A stretch of 11,618 nucleotides of DNA from Streptomyces sp. WM4235 (GCF_001279725.1 NZ_LGDE01000029.1:1-11618), one strand, 5' to 3'. Positions 1 through 5,888 are shown, counted from the stretch's first letter. A program made the numbers and translations. The notes: generated by a model from the sequence alone, not told the origin.

Positions 1-58
1 CCCCCCCCCCCGCCCCCCCCCCCCCCCCCCCCGCCCCCCCCCCCCCTCCCCCCCACCC
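1..58. repeat. Near-pure poly-C tract
   Basis: The first 58 bases are C except for four positions: G at 12 and 33, T at 47 and A at 55. The uninterrupted runs are 11, 20 and 13 C. C-richness continues more loosely to about position 80, just before the ribosome binding site of the HtaA gene. It is far beyond ordinary GC bias. The opposite strand is a poly-G tract able to form G-quadruplexes. It may be a real slippage-prone tract in the htaA leader or an assembly or sequencing artefact at a contig edge; the sequence alone cannot decide. Confidence 0.85.
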
Positions 59-105
59 CGCCACACCCCCCGTCGCCCCCGTTGCCCTTTCAGGAGTACT
101 CAGTC

Positions 106-1671
106 ATGTCGTCCCACCGCCGACCGATCGCCATCGCGGCCGCCATCGCCACCGCCGCCGCCCTCGGCGCCACCGCCCTCGTCCTGCCCGCGACGGCGGC
201 GGTCTCCGCCCCGGCCGCCGTCGCCGCGGACTCCACCGCGCCGTGGCCGATCGTCAAGGGCACCCTCGACTGGGGTGTGAAGGAGACCTTCCGCACCTAC
301 GTCACCACCGTCGCGAAGGGCGAGATCACCGTCGCCGACGGCGCCACGAAGAACGCGGACGGCACCTTCCGCTTCGGCGCCCCCACCGGCCAGTACATCC
401 CCAGCGGCGCCCACATCGTGACCGCCGCCTTCAAGGGCAGCGTCACCTTCAAGTCGACCGCGCACCACTTCGAGATCACCCTGAGCAACCCGCGCTTCGA
501 CACCGGCACGAAGAAGCTCGTCGTCGACGTGAAGAAGAACGGCACGCTCACGCAGAACGTCCCGTTCGCGACCGTGGCCTTTGCCGGCCCGCAGATGGAC
601 AAGTTGGGGACGGTCCTCACCGCGGAAGCCGCCGAGCAACTCGACTACCCGGGCTACAAGGACCAGCCGGGAGACGCGCTGACGGCGGCCCTGGAGTTCG
701 GCAAGCCCCCGGTCGACCCCAAGCCCTCGACCTCCACGGACCCCAAGCCGTCCACGTCCACGGACCCCAAGCCCTCGACCTCCACGGATCCCAAGCCGAC
801 GACCTCGACGAAGCCGACGACGTCCACGGGCCCCAAGCCGTCCACCTCGACGGGCCCCAAGCCCTCGACCTCCTCCGGCGCCCCGGCCGAGGGCGCCCAG
901 CAGATCCGGAGCGGCAGGCTCAAGTGGGGCGTCAAGGCGTCCTTCCGCAAGTACGTCCAGTCCGCGGGCTCCATCACCCCGGCGGGCGGCGCCGTCGCGA
1001 GCGACGGCACCTTCTCCTTCGCCGGGGGCAAGGGCACCCTCGACACGAAGAAGGGCAAGCTGAACGCCTCCTTCGAGGGCAACCTGCGCTTCCAGTACGC
1101 GGCCCACGGCATCGACATGACCTTCGGCAACGTCCGCATCGACACCCAGGGCGCCAAGGGCACCCTGGTCCTGGACGTGAAGACCGCCGCCGGAACGAAG
1201 ACCAACGTCCCCTTCGCCACGCTCGACCTGGCGAAGGCCGACTACAAGACCGGCAAGGGCCTCCTCGCCCTGAACGGCGTCCGCACGGCACTGACCGAAC
1301 AGGGCGCCGCCGCGTTCCTCCGGGAGCCTTCCACCACCCCCGTCTACCAGGACGGCTACGCGCCCGGTGACCGGATCGACGACGTCAACCTCACCGTGTC
1401 CGTGGACAAGGACGTCACCGCCCCCGACGCCACCGGCGGCTCCACCACCGGCGGTTCGACCTCGGGCGGCACCGGCACCACCGGCGGTACGGGCACGGTC
1501 GGCGGCGGCACCGTCGGCGGTGGCAGCGTCGGCGGGAGCGCGGGCGGCAACCTCGCCTCCACCGGCGCCGAGATCCCGGCCGGAGCCCTGCTCGGAGCCT
1601 CCGGCGCGGTCATCGCGGCCGGCGCCGGCGCCGTCCTCATCGCCCGCAGGCGGCGCGTGACCCAGGGCTGA
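106..1671 (+). CDS. Two-domain HtaA haem-binding surface protein with LAxTG sortase signal
   Basis: 521 residues. The ATG at 106 is chosen over an in-frame TTG at 82 because CAGGAG lies at 91-96 with 9 nt spacing and the N-terminus then reads as a signal peptide: MSSHRRP, a hydrophobic Ala-rich stretch, and possible cleavage near residues 36-42. Two HtaA domains lie at about 49-200 and 267-432, with the family's FRxYV motif at 62-66 and 280-284. In corynebacterial HtaA a conserved Tyr/His pair binds haem; the matching residues here are probably Tyr65 with His120/121, and Tyr283 with His334. A Pro/Ser/Thr linker (about 204-257) joins the domains. A Gly/Thr/Ser stalk leads to LASTG (483-487), a hydrophobic segment (about 491-513) and a RRRR tail, as in class E sortase substrates. 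It probably captures haem at the cell wall and passes it to an importer that is not in this window. Family identity is firm; the haem ligands are inferred. Confidence 0.9.
   Translation: MSSHRRPIAIAAAIATAAALGATALVLPATAAVSAPAAVAADSTAPWPIVKGTLDWGVKETFRTYVTTVAKGEITVADGATKNADGTFRFGAPTGQYIPSGAHIVTAAFKGSVTFKSTAHHFEITLSNPRFDTGTKKLVVDVKKNGTLTQNVPFATVAFAGPQMDKLGTVLTAEAAEQLDYPGYKDQPGDALTAALEFGKPPVDPKPSTSTDPKPSTSTDPKPSTSTDPKPTTSTKPTTSTGPKPSTSTGPKPSTSSGAPAEGAQQIRSGRLKWGVKASFRKYVQSAGSITPAGGAVASDGTFSFAGGKGTLDTKKGKLNASFEGNLRFQYAAHGIDMTFGNVRIDTQGAKGTLVLDVKTAAGTKTNVPFATLDLAKADYKTGKGLLALNGVRTALTEQGAAAFLREPSTTPVYQDGYAPGDRIDDVNLTVSVDKDVTAPDATGGSTTGGSTSGGTGTTGGTGTVGGGTVGGGSVGGSAGGNLASTGAEIPAGALLGASGAVIAAGAGAVLIARRRRVTQG
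715..876 (+). repeat. 24-bp tandem repeat encoding the DPKPSTST linker
   Basis: About seven units of roughly 24 bp encode D/G-P-K-P-S/T-T-S-T repeats between the two HtaA domains. One unit (near codons 236-241) is shortened to six residues. First and third copies are nearly identical at DNA level, so repeat number could change by slippage or recombination. The encoded segment should be an extended, flexible spacer that may be O-glycosylated. Confidence 0.85.
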
Positions 1672-1690
1672 GCCATGCTTGAATGCCCGC

Positions 1691-1850
1691 TTGACATCCT
1701 CCCCGCCCTAAAGGACGGGGATTCCTGGCTCACTTCGCCTGACACCTAGCAGGTGGCAGGTCTTACAAGATCAACGCCAGCCGGGTACGAGACCAGCCCG
1801 GACGAGCATCACGCGGGCGGAGTTCTCATCCCTGGGGGACTCGATTCCGC
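1691..1850 (-). ncRNA. Putative omega-RNA (TnpB guide RNA scaffold) at the element right end
   Basis: Known TnpB proteins use an RNA from the 3' part of tnpB plus the element right end, with a guide from the flanking DNA. The equivalent region here is the minus strand from within the tnpB 3' end to TCAA at 1694-1691. It contains the hairpin at 1720-1701. On the minus strand this hairpin is fully paired, with one G-T wobble and a TTTA loop, whereas the plus strand has a C-A mismatch. That fits selection for RNA or single-stranded structure on the minus strand. The guide would be the 19 nt reading 1690 to 1672. The upstream limit (1850) is only a guess. Confidence 0.35.
1701..1720 (-). repeat. 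Right-end subterminal hairpin of the IS element
   Basis: CCCCGCCC, a 4-nt loop TAAA, then GGACGGGG. It pairs over 8 positions with one mismatch on the plus strand that becomes a G-T wobble on the minus strand. It may also act as a transcription terminator for htaA, whose stop lies 29 nt upstream. Confidence 0.75.
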
Positions 1851-2952
1851 AAGCGGTGCACGTATACGTTCTCATCGAAAGAGGCAGGCGGTGCTTGGCT
1901 CTCGCTCCGCAGTGCGCGCAGTCCATCGTGGTGTGCGCGGGGTGGACAAGGTGCAGCTCGCGGCCGTGCTTGCGGCCCATCTCGATCAGGGCCGTCTTCG
2001 TGGCGCCGATCGCGGCGTCCGCGGCCTTGCGGGCCATGGTCGACTTCGCGAGGAACTTCGGGCGGAAGTCCTCGACGGCGAGCTGGTCAAAGTCGCGCGC
2101 GACGGCCTTGGCCCACTTGCGGGCCGTGTCCTGGCGCCGGCGGGCGACCTTCTTGTGGAGCTTGGCGGTCTGCCGCTTCGCCTCGCGGTAGCCCTTCGAG
2201 CCCGGCCGGCCTTTCTTCGGCTTCCTGCGGGCCATCATCCGCTGGTAGTGCGCGAGCTTCTCGGCGGCGCTCTTGCCGTGCTCGGGGTGCGGCAGATCGT
2301 GGGCGCCGGACGTGGTGGTCGCGATCTCCCTGACGCCCCAGTCGACGCCGATCATCCTGCCCGTCGCGGGAAGGGCCTCGGTCACGGTGGCGACCACGAA
2401 AGACGCGTACCAGTGCCCGAGGCTGTCCTGGTAGACGCGGACGGAGGAGGGAGGCTTCGGCAGGTCCCGCGACCAGACCACACGCAGGACGATCCCGCCG
2501 GCCACGTGCAGACACCCGTCCTTGAGGCGGAAGCCGCGCCGGGTGTAGTTCAGGCTCGGCAGCGCCTCGCGCTTCTTCTTCGGCTTCGGCATCCCGGCCC
2601 GCTGCTTCATCGGCAGCCTGGCCTTGATGTCCCCCAGCGCCTTCGCGCGGGACTTGGCGAAATCGCGGATGATCTGCTGCTGTGGAACCGAGGAACCCTC
2701 CCTCAGCCACACCATCGAACGCCGGGCCCCGGTCAGCATCCTGTCGAGCTGCGCCGGACCGCAGGTCGTCTTCGTCTCGGCGTCCTTGTTCAGCTTGTGG
2801 ACCGTGCGGGACATCGCCACGCACTCGTTCCACACCCAGCGGCATCGCGCCCACTCCGCTTCGAGCCGGTCCGCGGCGCCTGACGAGACGCGGAGCCGGT
2901 AGGTGTACCGGGCGTGCCCGGTCCCCTCGTCGGCCATCGCTGCTGCCGTCAT
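1771..2952 (-). CDS. tnpB: TnpB, RNA-guided RuvC-type nuclease of an IS605-family element
   Basis: 393 residues, close to ISDra2 TnpB (408). The N-terminal part is helical (W35 to about 110) and a Lys-rich stretch lies at 116-128. The RuvC domain is complete: Asp204 in IGVDWG, Glu294 in LAVEDF and Asp375 in PRDENSA. The zinc-binding part has two CxxC pairs (C345/C348 and C365/C368). TnpB cuts DNA next to the element's insertion motif using a guide RNA from the element's right end, which helps keep the element at its donor site. The start could be ATG 2952 or ATG 2937. For 2952, a -10-like TAGGTT lies 6 nt upstream (2964-2959) and there is no Shine-Dalgarno. No frameshift or stop is seen, so it is probably active. 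An identification as a Cas12-like effector is not supported, since there is no array. Confidence 0.92.
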   Translation of the reverse strand: MTAAAMADEGTGHARYTYRLRVSSGAADRLEAEWARCRWVWNECVAMSRTVHKLNKDAETKTTCGPAQLDRMLTGARRSMVWLREGSSVPQQQIIRDFAKSRAKALGDIKARLPMKQRAGMPKPKKKREALPSLNYTRRGFRLKDGCLHVAGGIVLRVVWSRDLPKPPSSVRVYQDSLGHWYASFVVATVTEALPATGRMIGVDWGVREIATTTSGAHDLPHPEHGKSAAEKLAHYQRMMARRKPKKGRPGSKGYREAKRQTAKLHKKVARRRQDTARKWAKAVARDFDQLAVEDFRPKFLAKSTMARKAADAAIGATKTALIEMGRKHGRELHLVHPAHTTMDCAHCGARAKHRLPLSMRTYTCTACGIESPRDENSARVMLVRAGLVPGWR

Positions 2953-3057
2953 GATCGCAACCTAACAGCCCCCACTGACAACGAACGAAAGCTCAGGTCA
3001 CAGCAGATGCGCAGAGAACTCCGCCGCTTCGCGGCTCCGAGCCGAGGACCCCTTCCT

Positions 3058-3077
3058 CCCCGGGCTGAAGCCCGGGG
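3058..3077 (-). repeat. Left-end subterminal hairpin of the IS element
   Basis: CCCCGGGC, loop TGAA, GCCCGGGG: a perfect 8-bp stem within the same TCCTCCCCG...CGGGG context as the right-end hairpin. A further small stem, CGGCT-CCG-AGCCG, lies at 3032-3044. It is probably the site a Y1 transposase recognises. It also lies 19 nt upstream of the phzF start codon and could affect its translation. Confidence 0.75.
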
Positions 3078-3095
3078 CATCCTGGGAGAGATCCG

Positions 3096-3773
3096 GTGAA
3101 CGATCTCGACGTGCTCAAGGTCTTCTGCGCGGGCGACGGCCGGTACGGCAACCTGCTCGGAGTCGTCCGCGACGGCCGCACCTGCCCGGATGACGCGTCC
3201 CGGCAGGCGCTGGCCGCCGAACTCGGCTACAGCGAGACGGTGTTCGTCGACGACCCCGAACGCGGGGTCGTCGACATCCGCACCCCCGGCGCGCGGCTCG
3301 CCTTCGCCGGGCACCCGCTGGTCGGCCTCGCCTGGCTGCTCGACATCGAGGAACTCCAGCCGCCGGTCGGCTCCGTCTGGGCCCGCGACGACGGCGAGTT
3401 CACCTGGATCACCGCCCGCCCCGAATGGGTCGAGGGCAAGCGCACCGAGCAGTACGCCTGCGCCGCCGAGGTCGAGGAACTGCCCGCCCCGCCGCCGGGC
3501 GAGGGCTGGTTGTACGCGTGGGCGTGGGAGGACGAGGCCGCGGGCCGGATCCGGGCCCGCGGCTTTCCGCGCCGCCCCGACGGCGTCGTCGTCGAGGACG
3601 AGGCCACCGGCTCGGCGGCGATCCTGCTCACCGCCCAACTGAACCGCGCGCTGAACATCACCCAGGGCGCCGGCTCCCAACTCCTCACCGCCCCCGGCCC
3701 GGACGGCACCGTCGAGATCGGCGGACGCGTGCGCTTCGCCCCCGCCGGGAACCGGCCCCCCGGCCGGAACTGA
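3096..3773 (+). CDS. PhzF-family isomerase-like protein
   Basis: 225 residues from GTG 3096, with a possible ribosome binding site GGGAGAG at 3084-3090. PhzF enzymes are diaminopimelate-epimerase-fold isomerases. Family motifs are visible: DVLKVF with a downstream GN (5-10, 18-19), the catalytic Glu in GYSETVF (Glu47), FAGHPLVG (70-77), and the C-terminal EDEATGSAA (167-175). It is shorter than the usual 260-300 residues. The substrate is unknown and no phenazine genes are nearby, so a phenazine role should not be assumed. The upstream element reaches to the start codon, so the ribosome binding site appears to be contributed by the insertion and the native leader has been moved away. Without the insertion the gene would lie about 20 nt behind htaA, as if co-transcribed. 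The real start may have been altered. Confidence 0.8.
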   Translation: MNDLDVLKVFCAGDGRYGNLLGVVRDGRTCPDDASRQALAAELGYSETVFVDDPERGVVDIRTPGARLAFAGHPLVGLAWLLDIEELQPPVGSVWARDDGEFTWITARPEWVEGKRTEQYACAAEVEELPAPPPGEGWLYAWAWEDEAAGRIRARGFPRRPDGVVVEDEATGSAAILLTAQLNRALNITQGAGSQLLTAPGPDGTVEIGGRVRFAPAGNRPPGRN

Positions 3774-3774
3774 G

Positions 3775-3797
3775 CACCCGACCGGCCCGGTCGAGTG
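3775..3797. terminator. Hairpin directly behind phzF stop
   Basis: Arms CACCCGACCG (3775-3784) and CGGTCGAGTG (3788-3797) pair at 9 of 10 positions around a 3-nt GCC loop. It starts 2 nt after the phzF stop codon. There is no T tract, as is common for terminators in high-GC actinomycetes. Confidence 0.5.
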
Positions 3798-3815
3798 CCG
3801 CGGCCCCCGGACACG

Positions 3816-3851
3816 GGGAAGGGGCGGACCCCGGCGGGCCCGCCCCTTCCC
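3816..3851. terminator. Strong bidirectional terminator between phzF and haem oxygenase
   Basis: A perfect 12-bp inverted repeat, GGGAAGGGGCGG (3816-3827) and CCGCCCCTTCCC (3840-3851), encloses a 12-nt GC-rich loop. It lies midway between two converging genes and so should serve both strands. Confidence 0.8.
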
Positions 3852-3881
3852 TCTCGTGCACCGGTCGGTCCCGGACGTCGC

Positions 3882-4529
3882 TCACGCGCTGAGCGGGAAC
3901 TCCTGGCCCAGCTCGCGGAAGACGGCCCCGTTGAAGTCGAAGGCGCGCTTGCACTCGTCGATGATCCGCTGCTTCTCCAGATCGTCCGCGGAGATCGCGT
4001 CCAGCAGCTCGCGGTAGGTGCGCTTGAAGGCGGCCGGGTTGGAGATGTCCGCGAACACGTAGAAGCGCACGCCGTCGCCCTTGCGCTCGAAGCCCCAGGT
4101 GCGCTCGGCCTTGTCCCGGATGATCTGCCCACCGGACAGGTCGCCCAGGTAGCGGGTGTAGTGGTGGGCCACGTAACCGCCCGGCCAGTCGGCCGCGCAC
4201 TCGGCCACCCGGGCCGCGTACGCCGCGGTCGCCGGCAGCGCCACCAGCGACTCGCGCCACCCGGGGCCGCGCAGGTGCGCGAGGTCCCGCTCGATCTCCG
4301 CCAGGCGCATCAGCTCGGGCCGGATGAACGGCCCGGCGACCGCGTCGTCCTTGAGGGACTCGGCCGCGTCCTCCAGGGCCCGGTACACGAACCACAGCTG
4401 CTCGGTGTAGCGGGCGTAGGCGTCGACGCCCAGCCGGCCGCCGAGCAGATCGCTCATGAACGTCGAGGTCTCGGCCTCTGTGTGCTGCTCGTGCGAGGCG
4501 ACACGGATGACCGTGGAGAAGGCGTCCAA
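3882..4529 (-). CDS. hmuO: Biliverdin-producing haem oxygenase (HmuO type)
   Basis: 215 residues, the same length as corynebacterial HmuO. It cleaves haem with O2 and electrons to biliverdin, CO and ferrous iron in the cytoplasm. The proximal haem ligand is His16 in SHEQHTEAE. The distal-helix motif GDLSGGQ is at 129-135 with YTRYLGD before it. The TTG at 4529 is chosen as start because GGAGG (4540-4536) lies 6 nt upstream and the protein then begins DAFSTVIRVASHEQHTE like its relatives. An ATG at 4586 would put the start in the leader hairpin. An iron-box promoter lies about 70 nt upstream (4591-4619), predicting repression by an iron-loaded DtxR/IdeR/DmdR-type protein. With the HtaA protein it makes a haem-iron acquisition pair. 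No TTA codon is seen in it. Confidence 0.95.
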   Translation of the reverse strand: MDAFSTVIRVASHEQHTEAETSTFMSDLLGGRLGVDAYARYTEQLWFVYRALEDAAESLKDDAVAGPFIRPELMRLAEIERDLAHLRGPGWRESLVALPATAAYAARVAECAADWPGGYVAHHYTRYLGDLSGGQIIRDKAERTWGFERKGDGVRFYVFADISNPAAFKRTYRELLDAISADDLEKQRIIDECKRAFDFNGAVFRELGQEFPLSA

Positions 4530-4555
4530 GGCGGACCTCCGAGTGATCGGGGGAT

Positions 4556-4587
4556 GAGAAAAGGCGTGGCGGCATCGCCGCCACACC
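4556..4587 (-). terminator. Terminator-like hairpin in the haem oxygenase leader
   Basis: On the minus strand GGTGTGGCGGC (4587-4577), loop GAT (4576-4574) and GCCGCCACGCC (4573-4563) form an 11-bp stem with one G-T wobble, followed at once by TTTTCTC (4562-4556). The mismatch on the plus strand shows the structure belongs to minus-strand RNA. It lies downstream of the map gene on the same strand and could end map transcription. It also covers the expected 5' end of the haem oxygenase mRNA, where it would form a 5' stem-loop or an attenuator. Confidence 0.6.
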
Positions 4588-4590
4588 TCG

Positions 4591-4619
4591 ATCCTCGTAC
4601 TTAGGCTTGCCTAAGTCAA
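4591..4619 (-). promoter_or_regulatory. Haem oxygenase promoter
   Basis: On the minus strand TTGACT (4619-4614) matches the -35 consensus at 5 of 6 positions. After a 17-nt spacer GAGGAT (4596-4591) resembles the streptomycete -10 TAGGAT at 5 of 6. The expected transcript start is near 4584, giving a leader of about 55 nt. Confidence 0.65.
4599..4616. promoter_or_regulatory. Iron box (DtxR/IdeR/DmdR operator)
   Basis: ACTTAGGC-TT-GCCTAAGT is a perfect 8-bp inverted repeat with a 2-nt centre. The 19 bases from 4601 match the DtxR-type consensus TTAGGTTAGCCTAACCTAA at 14 positions by my count. It fills the spacer of the haem oxygenase promoter and touches the -35, the classic place for a repressor. 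It is the only such box I saw in the window; none is visible in front of htaA. Confidence 0.85.
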
Positions 4620-4671
4620 TGTGTTCCCGACGTCTTGTCGGTAAAAATTCGCCCGGCCCCGAGGCCTCCCA

Positions 4672-5529
4672 CTAGGGCAGCGTCAGGATCTCCGCTCCCG
4701 TGTCGGTCACGACCAGCGTGTGCTCGAACTGCGCGGTCCGCCTGCGGTCCTTCGTGACGACCGTCCAGCCGTCGTCCCACATGTCGTACTCGTGGGTGCC
4801 GAGCGTGAGCATCGGCTCGATCGTGAAGGTCATGCCGGGCTCGATGACCGTGGTGGCGTGCGGGCTGTCGTAGTGCGGGACGATCAGGCCGGAGTGGAAG
4901 GACGTGCTGATGCCGTGCCCGGTGAAGTCCCGGACCACGCCGTAGCCGAAGCGCTTCGCGTACGACTCGATGACCCGACCGATGATGTTGATCTGCCGGC
5001 CGGGCTTGACCGCCTTGATGGCGCGGTTCAAGGACTCGTGGGTGCGCTCCACCAGCAGGCGCGACTCCTCGTCCACCTCCCCGCACAGGTAGGTGGCGTT
5101 GTTGTCGCCGTGGACGCCGCCGATGTACGCGGTCACGTCGAGGTTCACGATGTCGCCGTCGCGCAGGACGGTCGAGTCGGGGATGCCGTGACAGATGACC
5201 TCGTTGACGGAGGAGCACAGGGACTTGGGGAATCCCCGGTAGCCGAGCGTCGAGGGATAGGCCCCGTGGTCGCACATGTACTCGTGGGCGACCTTGTCGA
5301 GCGCGTCGGTGGTCACCCCCGGCGCGATGTGCTTGGCGGCCTCCTCCATCGCCTGGGCGGCGATCCGGCCGGCGATGCGCATGGCCTCGATGGTCTCGAC
5401 GCTCTGCACCTCCGGTCCGGTGTACGGAGTGGGCGCGGGCTTGCCCACGTACTCGGGCCGGCGGATGTTTCCGGGAACGGAACGGACGGGAGAGAGCTCG
5501 CCTGGTACGAGCAGCGACTGGCCAGACAT
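4672..5529 (-). CDS. map: Type I methionine aminopeptidase
   Basis: 285 residues; removes the initiator methionine from nascent proteins in the cytoplasm. All five metal ligands are present: Asp131, Asp142, His205, Glu238 and Glu269, each exactly 34 above the E. coli numbers (97, 108, 171, 204, 235). The active-site His114 is in NEVICHGIP. The N-terminus carries an extension of about 40 residues with the proline-rich [12 protein letters not shown] (30-41), as in actinobacterial MetAP1c enzymes, where it is thought to contact the ribosome. ATG 5529 has no Shine-Dalgarno but a -10-like TACACT 7 nt upstream, so the mRNA may be leaderless. It diverges from the small SPOR-like gene. The likely terminator is the hairpin at 4556-4587. 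Confidence 0.96.
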   Translation of the reverse strand: MSGQSLLVPGELSPVRSVPGNIRRPEYVGKPAPTPYTGPEVQSVETIEAMRIAGRIAAQAMEEAAKHIAPGVTTDALDKVAHEYMCDHGAYPSTLGYRGFPKSLCSSVNEVICHGIPDSTVLRDGDIVNLDVTAYIGGVHGDNNATYLCGEVDEESRLLVERTHESLNRAIKAVKPGRQINIIGRVIESYAKRFGYGVVRDFTGHGISTSFHSGLIVPHYDSPHATTVIEPGMTFTIEPMLTLGTHEYDMWDDGWTVVTKDRRRTAQFEHTLVVTDTGAEILTLP

Positions 5530-5536
5530 GCAGGCG

Positions 5537-5542
5537 AGTGTA
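5537..5542 (-). promoter_or_regulatory. -10 hexamer of map (leaderless start)
   Basis: TACACT on the minus strand fits TAnnnT and lies 7 nt before the map ATG (5529). A transcript would begin at or next to the start codon. No convincing -35 is seen at 16-18 nt. Confidence 0.5.
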
Positions 5543-5600
5543 TCCAGCGGTGATGGGGCAAGCTGGCGACAGAGAGCGGTACGAGAGGAGCCCGAGGACG

Positions 5601-5834
5601 ATGGCCCTGTTCAAGAAGCGCCAGGTCGGCAAGCCCGGCGAGTGGTACTACTGCCTGGTCCACAAGAAGGTCGAAGAGGGCCCCGACTGCCCGGCGAAGG
5701 ACCGTTTCGGCCCCTACGCCACGCCCGAGGAGGCGAACCACGCCATGGAGACGGCGCAGGAACGCAACCTCGAATGGCAGAACGACCCGAAATGGAACGA
5801 CAAGACCCGCGAGGCGGGCGAGGAAACCCCCTGA
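5601..5834 (+). CDS. Small conserved-looking SPOR-like protein
   Basis: 77 residues from ATG 5601, with GAGGAG (5585-5590) and GAGGA (5594-5598) as possible ribosome binding sites; the second is nearer to usual spacing. It begins MALFKKR and has a compact core, [18 protein letters not shown] (13-30), with Cys18, His21 and Cys30. [18 protein letters not shown] (35-52) resembles the last strand and helix of SPOR domains (GPfxsxeeAexa), followed by a Trp/Asn/Asp-rich tail. There is no signal peptide or membrane segment, so a cell-wall SPOR role is doubtful. I recall similar small proteins next to map in other streptomycetes, but could not check. It is transcribed divergently from map. Function unknown. 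Confidence 0.8.
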   Translation: MALFKKRQVGKPGEWYYCLVHKKVEEGPDCPAKDRFGPYATPEEANHAMETAQERNLEWQNDPKWNDKTREAGEETP

Positions 5835-5838
5835 GGCG

Positions 5839-5869
5839 CCCCCCGAGGCAGGCCCCCCGAGGCAGGGGG
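5839..5869. terminator. 14-bp tandem repeat and C/G hairpin behind the SPOR-like gene
   Basis: CCCCCCGAGGCAGG occurs twice in tandem (5839-5852 and 5853-5866), with a third partial copy overlapping the stop codon region (5828-5838). The last unit forms a CCCCC/GGGGG stem (5854-5858, 5865-5869) around GAGGCA. It is probably a terminator for the plus-strand gene. Confidence 0.5.
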
Positions 5870-5888
5870 TGAGACGGGCCGGCGGGGC

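Larger units (their letters stand above)
1691..3095 (-). mobile_element. tnpB-only IS200/IS605-type element (IS1341-like)
   Basis: The unit holds one tnpB gene flanked by two subterminal hairpins in the same orientation (1701-1720 and 3058-3077), each within a TCCTCCCCG...CGGGG...TCC block. Such imperfect hairpins instead of terminal inverted repeats, with no target duplication, are the hallmark of IS200/IS605 elements. No tnpA (Y1 transposase) is present and 2953-3095 is too short to hold one, so movement would need TnpA in trans. The right end (low coordinates, downstream of tnpB) is placed at TCAA on the minus strand (1694-1691), a known right-end cleavage motif in this superfamily. The left end is placed near 3095, just inside TTCAC on the minus strand. 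The boundaries are inferred to within a few bases. The element sits 19 nt behind the htaA stop codon and directly before the phzF start. Confidence 0.75.

Noticed and set aside
82..105. TTG 82 as the start of the HtaA protein
   Set aside because: It would include the ribosome binding site in the coding region and put eight residues ahead of a normal signal peptide. ATG 106 has CAGGAG at 9 nt.
81..105. An iron box in front of htaA
   Set aside because: No TTAGG/CCTAA-type palindrome is visible between the C tract and the start codon. Any promoter would lie upstream of the window or within the C tract.
243..1370. A 375-codon + frame overlapping the HtaA gene
   Set aside because: It is Arg/His/Pro-rich and lies in the wrong frame relative to clear HtaA domains and signal peptide.
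1753..2883. A 376-codon + strand frame opposite tnpB
   Set aside because: It shows no domain or motif and is an antisense shadow of an intact TnpB frame.
1701..3077. The two repeated hairpins as a CRISPR-like array
   Set aside because: There are only two copies, 1.3 kb apart, at the ends of an IS element.
2953..3095. A tnpA remnant in the left end of the element
   Set aside because: The stretch is 143 nt of hairpins and non-coding sequence; no Y1 transposase motif is readable on either strand.
4530..4586. ATG 4586 as the start of haem oxygenase
   Set aside because: It falls at the predicted transcript start and in the leader hairpin. The extra 19 residues are unlike the family, and TTG 4529 has GGAGG at 6 nt.
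4627..4641. CCGAC-GTCTT-GTCGG hairpin next to TAAAAATT as a terminator of map
   Set aside because: For the map strand the T run comes before the hairpin, so it is not an intrinsic terminator. The hairpin at 4556-4587 has the right order.
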